64,000 nucleotides of DNA from Zhengitettix transpicula (taxonomy: Eukaryota; Arthropoda; Insecta; Orthoptera; Tetrigidae). The position numbers and the translations under genes were made by a program. The DNA lies in assembly GCA_037074705.1 (NCBI GenBank), contig CM073596.1, positions 28,680,001 through 28,744,000 on the forward strand. Direction: 5' to 3'. Below are positions 61,049 to 64,000 of the stretch, piece by piece. The notes under the pieces were generated by a model. It had not been told where the DNA came from. It made no database searches and worked only from the letters and a program-made list of their open reading frames with translations. The first letter of the stretch is position 1; every line of letters begins with the position of its first letter.

Positions 61049-61330
61049 TGACTTTGCTTATAAGTTGAATACACAAATTAAAATTGATTTTTTATATGGC
61101 TTATAATAAAATAAATAAATATAATGGCCCAATAAGCGAGTACAAGATTCATATTAATTGTTACATTCACATTGAAATTAAGACGTTACGTCCCTGATTT
61201 GGGACTTCATCCGTAGAACATAATTGTTGAAAAAGGCGGTTATGTAATAATAAATCATTGCGATAAAATTTTCTTAAATGATGTCGAATTTTTGTTTTAA
61301 TTTTATTGTATACAGCGGCAAGATAAACAA
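61049..61330 (-). repeat. Foldback family D, right arm
   Basis: Inverted partner of 59240-59565, preserving the same order of landmarks on the minus strand. Confidence 0.7.
61185..61213 (-). ncRNA. Hammerhead-like core, family D right arm
   Basis: On the minus strand: CGGATGA, AGTCCCAAATCAGGGAC, GTAAC. GUCCC and GGGAC form a perfect five-bp stem II, but GAAAC has become GTAAC. Together with the left arm, a common ancestor with an intact core can be inferred. Confidence 0.4.
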
Positions 61331-61404
61331 TAACCTGTTGTTCCTGTAACAGTTTCTTAATACACAGAAATCGTATTTCGAAATATTTCTAATTTAATGC
61401 TAAG

Positions 61405-61812
61405 AGGACTGTTTTGAGAGGTTGTATGTTCCGGGGTCACAGACCTTAGGCATACGGTAAGAGCTGTCCGGGCTATTACCATAGGAGTAGTCGGCCAGCT
61501 GCCTCCAAAACAGGTCGAGGCACGGGGAAGGGAATGCTGCGTCCCCACAGCAAACTGCTCTCGCGCTATCGGAAGGGCGTGAGACAAGTACCCAATGCCC
61601 GACCTACCTGATGCAGGTTTTCTAGGGTTTTTCCTGCATCATTTTTAGGCGAATGCCGGGTAGGATCGTTGAACCATAGCCCGGGGGCCATAGTTAACCC
61701 TTGGCTACCTTCCTCTACCCTACAGAATCACTCCCTTTCAAGTCCCTATGCTATTAAAAGGGAGTTGCCCTCCCCATGTCTATTACCCTCATGTAGCATT
61801 TTACCCTAAAAA
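61405..61812 (+). repeat. Retroposon-like family R, copy 3
   Basis: It begins at GAGGACTGTTTTGAGAGG (the 5' hairpin is lost) and runs to CTACCTTCCTCTACCC...ATTACCCTCATGTAGCATTT and an A-rich end. The shared frame is broken by a TGA where other copies have TGG (GGGCGTGAGA). Confidence 0.85.
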
Positions 61813-61861
61813 AGTATACAAATATTATTTTGACTTTTTCTTAATGTTAATTGTCTCCAAA

Positions 61862-62020
61862 AATATTTTAATTTTTTCTATTTGTATTAATTTACAAGTC
61901 AGTGTAACTATTGTAGTAAATATTTAATATTAATCTAATTCTGATTTTTTGGTCATTATATTTATTTATTTTATTATGTCAGATAAATTATCAATTCAGC
62001 TTATAAGCAAAGCTATGAAC
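61862..62020 (+). repeat. Foldback family D, third partial copy
   Basis: CATTATATTTATTTATTTTATTATGTCAGATAAATTATCAATT parallels the 59480-59520 part of the left arm, without the hammerhead-like portion. It is followed by (TA)n at about 62024-62041. Confidence 0.5.
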
Positions 62021-62041
62021 TTATATATATATATATATATA

Positions 62042-62452
62042 GACGTGTGTGTGTGTGGTTGTCAATATTGTTGCTTCATATTTGGCACAAAATTTGGAGC
62101 GGCGTTGTTATTCAATATTTACAATTTATTTAATGAAATAGGACGCACAATGACACTTATAATATCTCCGTGATTAATGTAGTTAACTTGGCAATTATTT
62201 TATTTAGTGTTCTTATAATTATATCGATACAGTTACATGTCACTGTTTCAGAGATATGAGTTGTTGTTTAAAGCGCTGCGAGCTCTCACATCACCAATAT
62301 GACTGGGAGTAATAATTGCCAGTAGCGTTTTGCTCGAATTGTTTGCGAAAACATTTCAGATATTCATGGGAGCGCATAAACAGTTCATCCTCGGGTTTCT
62401 GGTCCTAGTTCTGTAGCCATTTCCATTGTAAATGTGCGTGAAATATTCAGCA
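62042..62452. other. Non-coding stretch
   Basis: Nothing is recognised. Confidence 0.4.
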
Positions 62453-62625
62453 GCTCTCGCTCTCCCTGGCTGGTAACGAGCATCGATTGCTGAGCCAGAG
62501 GTCCCGAGTTCCGATCCGGAACATGGCTCCGTAGCAAATACACGTGTATGTGCTTAATGGTGATCCGTATAACACTGTCATTTTTCTCCAGCTTCAGAAA
62601 ATTGACTAACACACAAATTATTTGA
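62453..62625 (+). repeat. tRNA-derived SINE
   Basis: TGGCTGGTAACGAGCATCG (D-arm and A box region), TGCTGAGCCAGAGG (anticodon-arm region) and TCCCGAGTTCCGATCC (B box with one inserted base) follow tRNA order and spacing. A unique body follows, ending AAAATTGACTAACACA. The tail also occurs at 59590-59700. Confidence 0.7.
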
Positions 62626-62719
62626 ATTAATCTAATTCATAATCTCAGTTATTCAATTCTTGCATGCAGAAGAGGAAAAACGTTAATTAATTTTTTTTTT
62701 GTGGCGCCTCTCCGTTTTT

Positions 62720-63163
62720 AAACTAAGGTTCCCACCAGACGAGGCAACTCGTCCGGTTCTGAGGGGTGTATGTTCCGGGGTCACAGACCTTGCGCATACA
62801 GTAAGAGTTGTCTGCTATTCCCATTGGAATAGTCGGCCAGCTGCCTCCTAAACTGGTCGAGGCACGGAGAAGGGAATGCTGCGTCCACACAGAAAACTCC
62901 TCTTCCACAATCAGAAGGGCGTGGGACAAGTACCCAATGCCAGACCTACCTGATGCAGGTTTTTCTAGGGTTTTCCCTGTATTTCTTTAGGCGAATGCCG
63001 GGTAGGATCCTTAAAATATAGGCCGGGGGTCCTGGTTAACACTTGGCTACCTTCCTCTACCCTTCCTCATACCCCCTTTCAAATCCCTTTCCTATGATAT
63101 AAGAGGGGAGTTGCAACTATGTGGATTACCCTACACATAGCCTGTCTACACGCAAAAAAAAAA
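62720..63163 (+). repeat. Retroposon-like family R, copy 4 (full length)
   Basis: AAACTAAGGTTCCC, hairpin GACGAGGCAACTCGTC (62738-62753), TGTATGTTCCGGGGTCACAG, CTATTCC...GGAATAG, GATGCAGGTTTTTCTAGGG, GCCGGGTAGGATCC, CTTGGCTACCTTCCTCTACC, GTGGATTACCCTACACA and a terminal A run, then GATGGATACGATA. The 60-codon frame is intact. An A-tail and 5'-shortened sister copies suggest retroposition, although no reverse transcriptase or tRNA head is present. Confidence 0.85.
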
Positions 63164-63189
63164 AAAAGATGGATACGATATCACAAAAG

Positions 63190-63213
63190 CCTGCGAGAGG
63201 ATTTTCTCGCAGG
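63190..63213. repeat. Perfect 9-bp hairpin between copies 4 and 5
   Basis: CCTGCGAGA and TCTCGCAGG separated by six bases. It lies in the linker of the tandem pair. Confidence 0.8.
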
Positions 63214-63285
63214 TGAACCTTCCCAGAGAGCTCTGGCGGGGGCTACCGTTGCGGATGCCCTCACATCTCTCTGGTTTTTTTTTTG

Positions 63286-63720
63286 AACTAAGGTTCCGAC
63301 ATACCGAGGCACCGCGGTCTGTTTTGAGAGGTGTATGTTCCGGGGTCACAGACCTTGGGCATACGGTAAGAGTTGTCCGCTATTCCTATTGGAATAGTCG
63401 GCCAGCTGCCTCCTAAACTGGCCAAAGCATGACGAGGGGTTGCTGCGACCCCACAGAAAACCCCTCACCCGCCATGGGAAGGGCGTGGGACAAGTACCAA
63501 ATGCCCGACCTACCTGATGCAGGTTTTTCTAGGGTTTTCCCTACATCACTTTTAGGTGAATGACGGGTAGGATCCTGAAACTATAGCCCGGGGGCCCTAG
63601 TTAACCCTTGGCTACCTTCCTCCACCCTTCCGCATCCCCCCTTTAAAATCCCTTCCTATGCTATTAAAGGGGAGTTTAAAGTGGATTACCCTCATGTAGC
63701 CTGTTGCCCTAAAAAAAAGA
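63286..63720 (+). repeat. Retroposon-like family R, copy 5 (full length)
   Basis: Starts 565 bases after copy 4 and ends with the same A run plus GATGGATACGATA, so copies 4 and 5 form a tandem pair that includes the linker. The 5' hairpin reads ACCGAGGCACCGCGGT (63303-63318). The shared frame is broken by a TGA (AAAGCATGACGAGG). Confidence 0.85.
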
Positions 63721-64000
63721 TGGATACGATAGGGAATTACGTACTGTAGAAAAATATGTCTTTGAATTTTTACAAATATCGGCCTGCCGCACCAACGCTT
63801 TACCACTATGAAAACTCTGGGGGAAACCATAAAATGAAATTAATTAATAAAATGTTTCATTAATTATTGGTGGACTTAACTTGTCAGAAAACATTAAAAT
63901 ATGTAGTCAGTAAACGGTTTGATAGTCGACGGAGCAGAATGGCGTCGAAAATTTTCCAAATTGTTTGAAATGTGATAAGAGCGTAGAATCTGTGCCTAAG
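63721..64000. other. Non-coding end of window
   Basis: Nothing is recognised. Confidence 0.35.

Overview
This window reads as AT-rich nuclear DNA from an arthropod, most likely an insect with a large, repeat-laden genome. A cockroach, termite or other polyneopteran would fit the repeat landscape, but that is a guess. No recognisable host gene is visible. The longest open frame is 137 codons and lies inside a transposon-like repeat. The evidence for a eukaryote is Helitron-type ends, tRNA-derived SINEs, mariner and LINE relics, long (TA)n runs and splice-type signals. The window is probably intergenic DNA or the inside of a very large intron.

Layout. 0-10 kb: a foldback with a 13-bp direct flanking repeat (572-965), a second foldback family (1519-1727), a ~960-bp imperfect palindrome (4845-5803) with a hammerhead-ribozyme-like core in each arm, and two more such cores (6.85 and 7.95 kb). 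10-25 kb: AT-rich DNA with GC-richer single-copy islands, a three-unit tandem array carrying tRNA-like segments (17097-18355), and a mariner transposase relic (22151-22431). 24.6-36 kb: four Helitron-like elements in total begin here (24.6, 28.6 and 32.3 kb, then 45.3 kb), with an almost perfect 259-bp hairpin (25480-25738), a LINE ORF2 relic (26.8 kb), a reverse-oriented copy of an abundant ~440-bp retroposon-like family (30.1 kb) and a TIR-bounded segment (33541-34755). 36-54 kb: mostly AT-rich DNA, a complex repeat cluster with units in both orientations (40.4-42.9 kb), a 42-nt candidate exon on the minus strand (44492-44533), and a 54-bp-stem hairpin (50024-50148). 54-64 kb: two segments bracketed by inverted repeats (56.1-57.5 and 59.2-61.3 kb) and four more copies of the ~440-bp family, two of them in tandem.

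The main biological theme is the dispersed set of foldback repeats with CUGANGA...GAAAC cores. This arrangement is expected of Penelope-like elements and other hammerhead-bearing retroelements. Stems in two families look conserved, with compensating changes in one. All functional statements are inferences from reading the sequence; nothing was aligned or folded by software.
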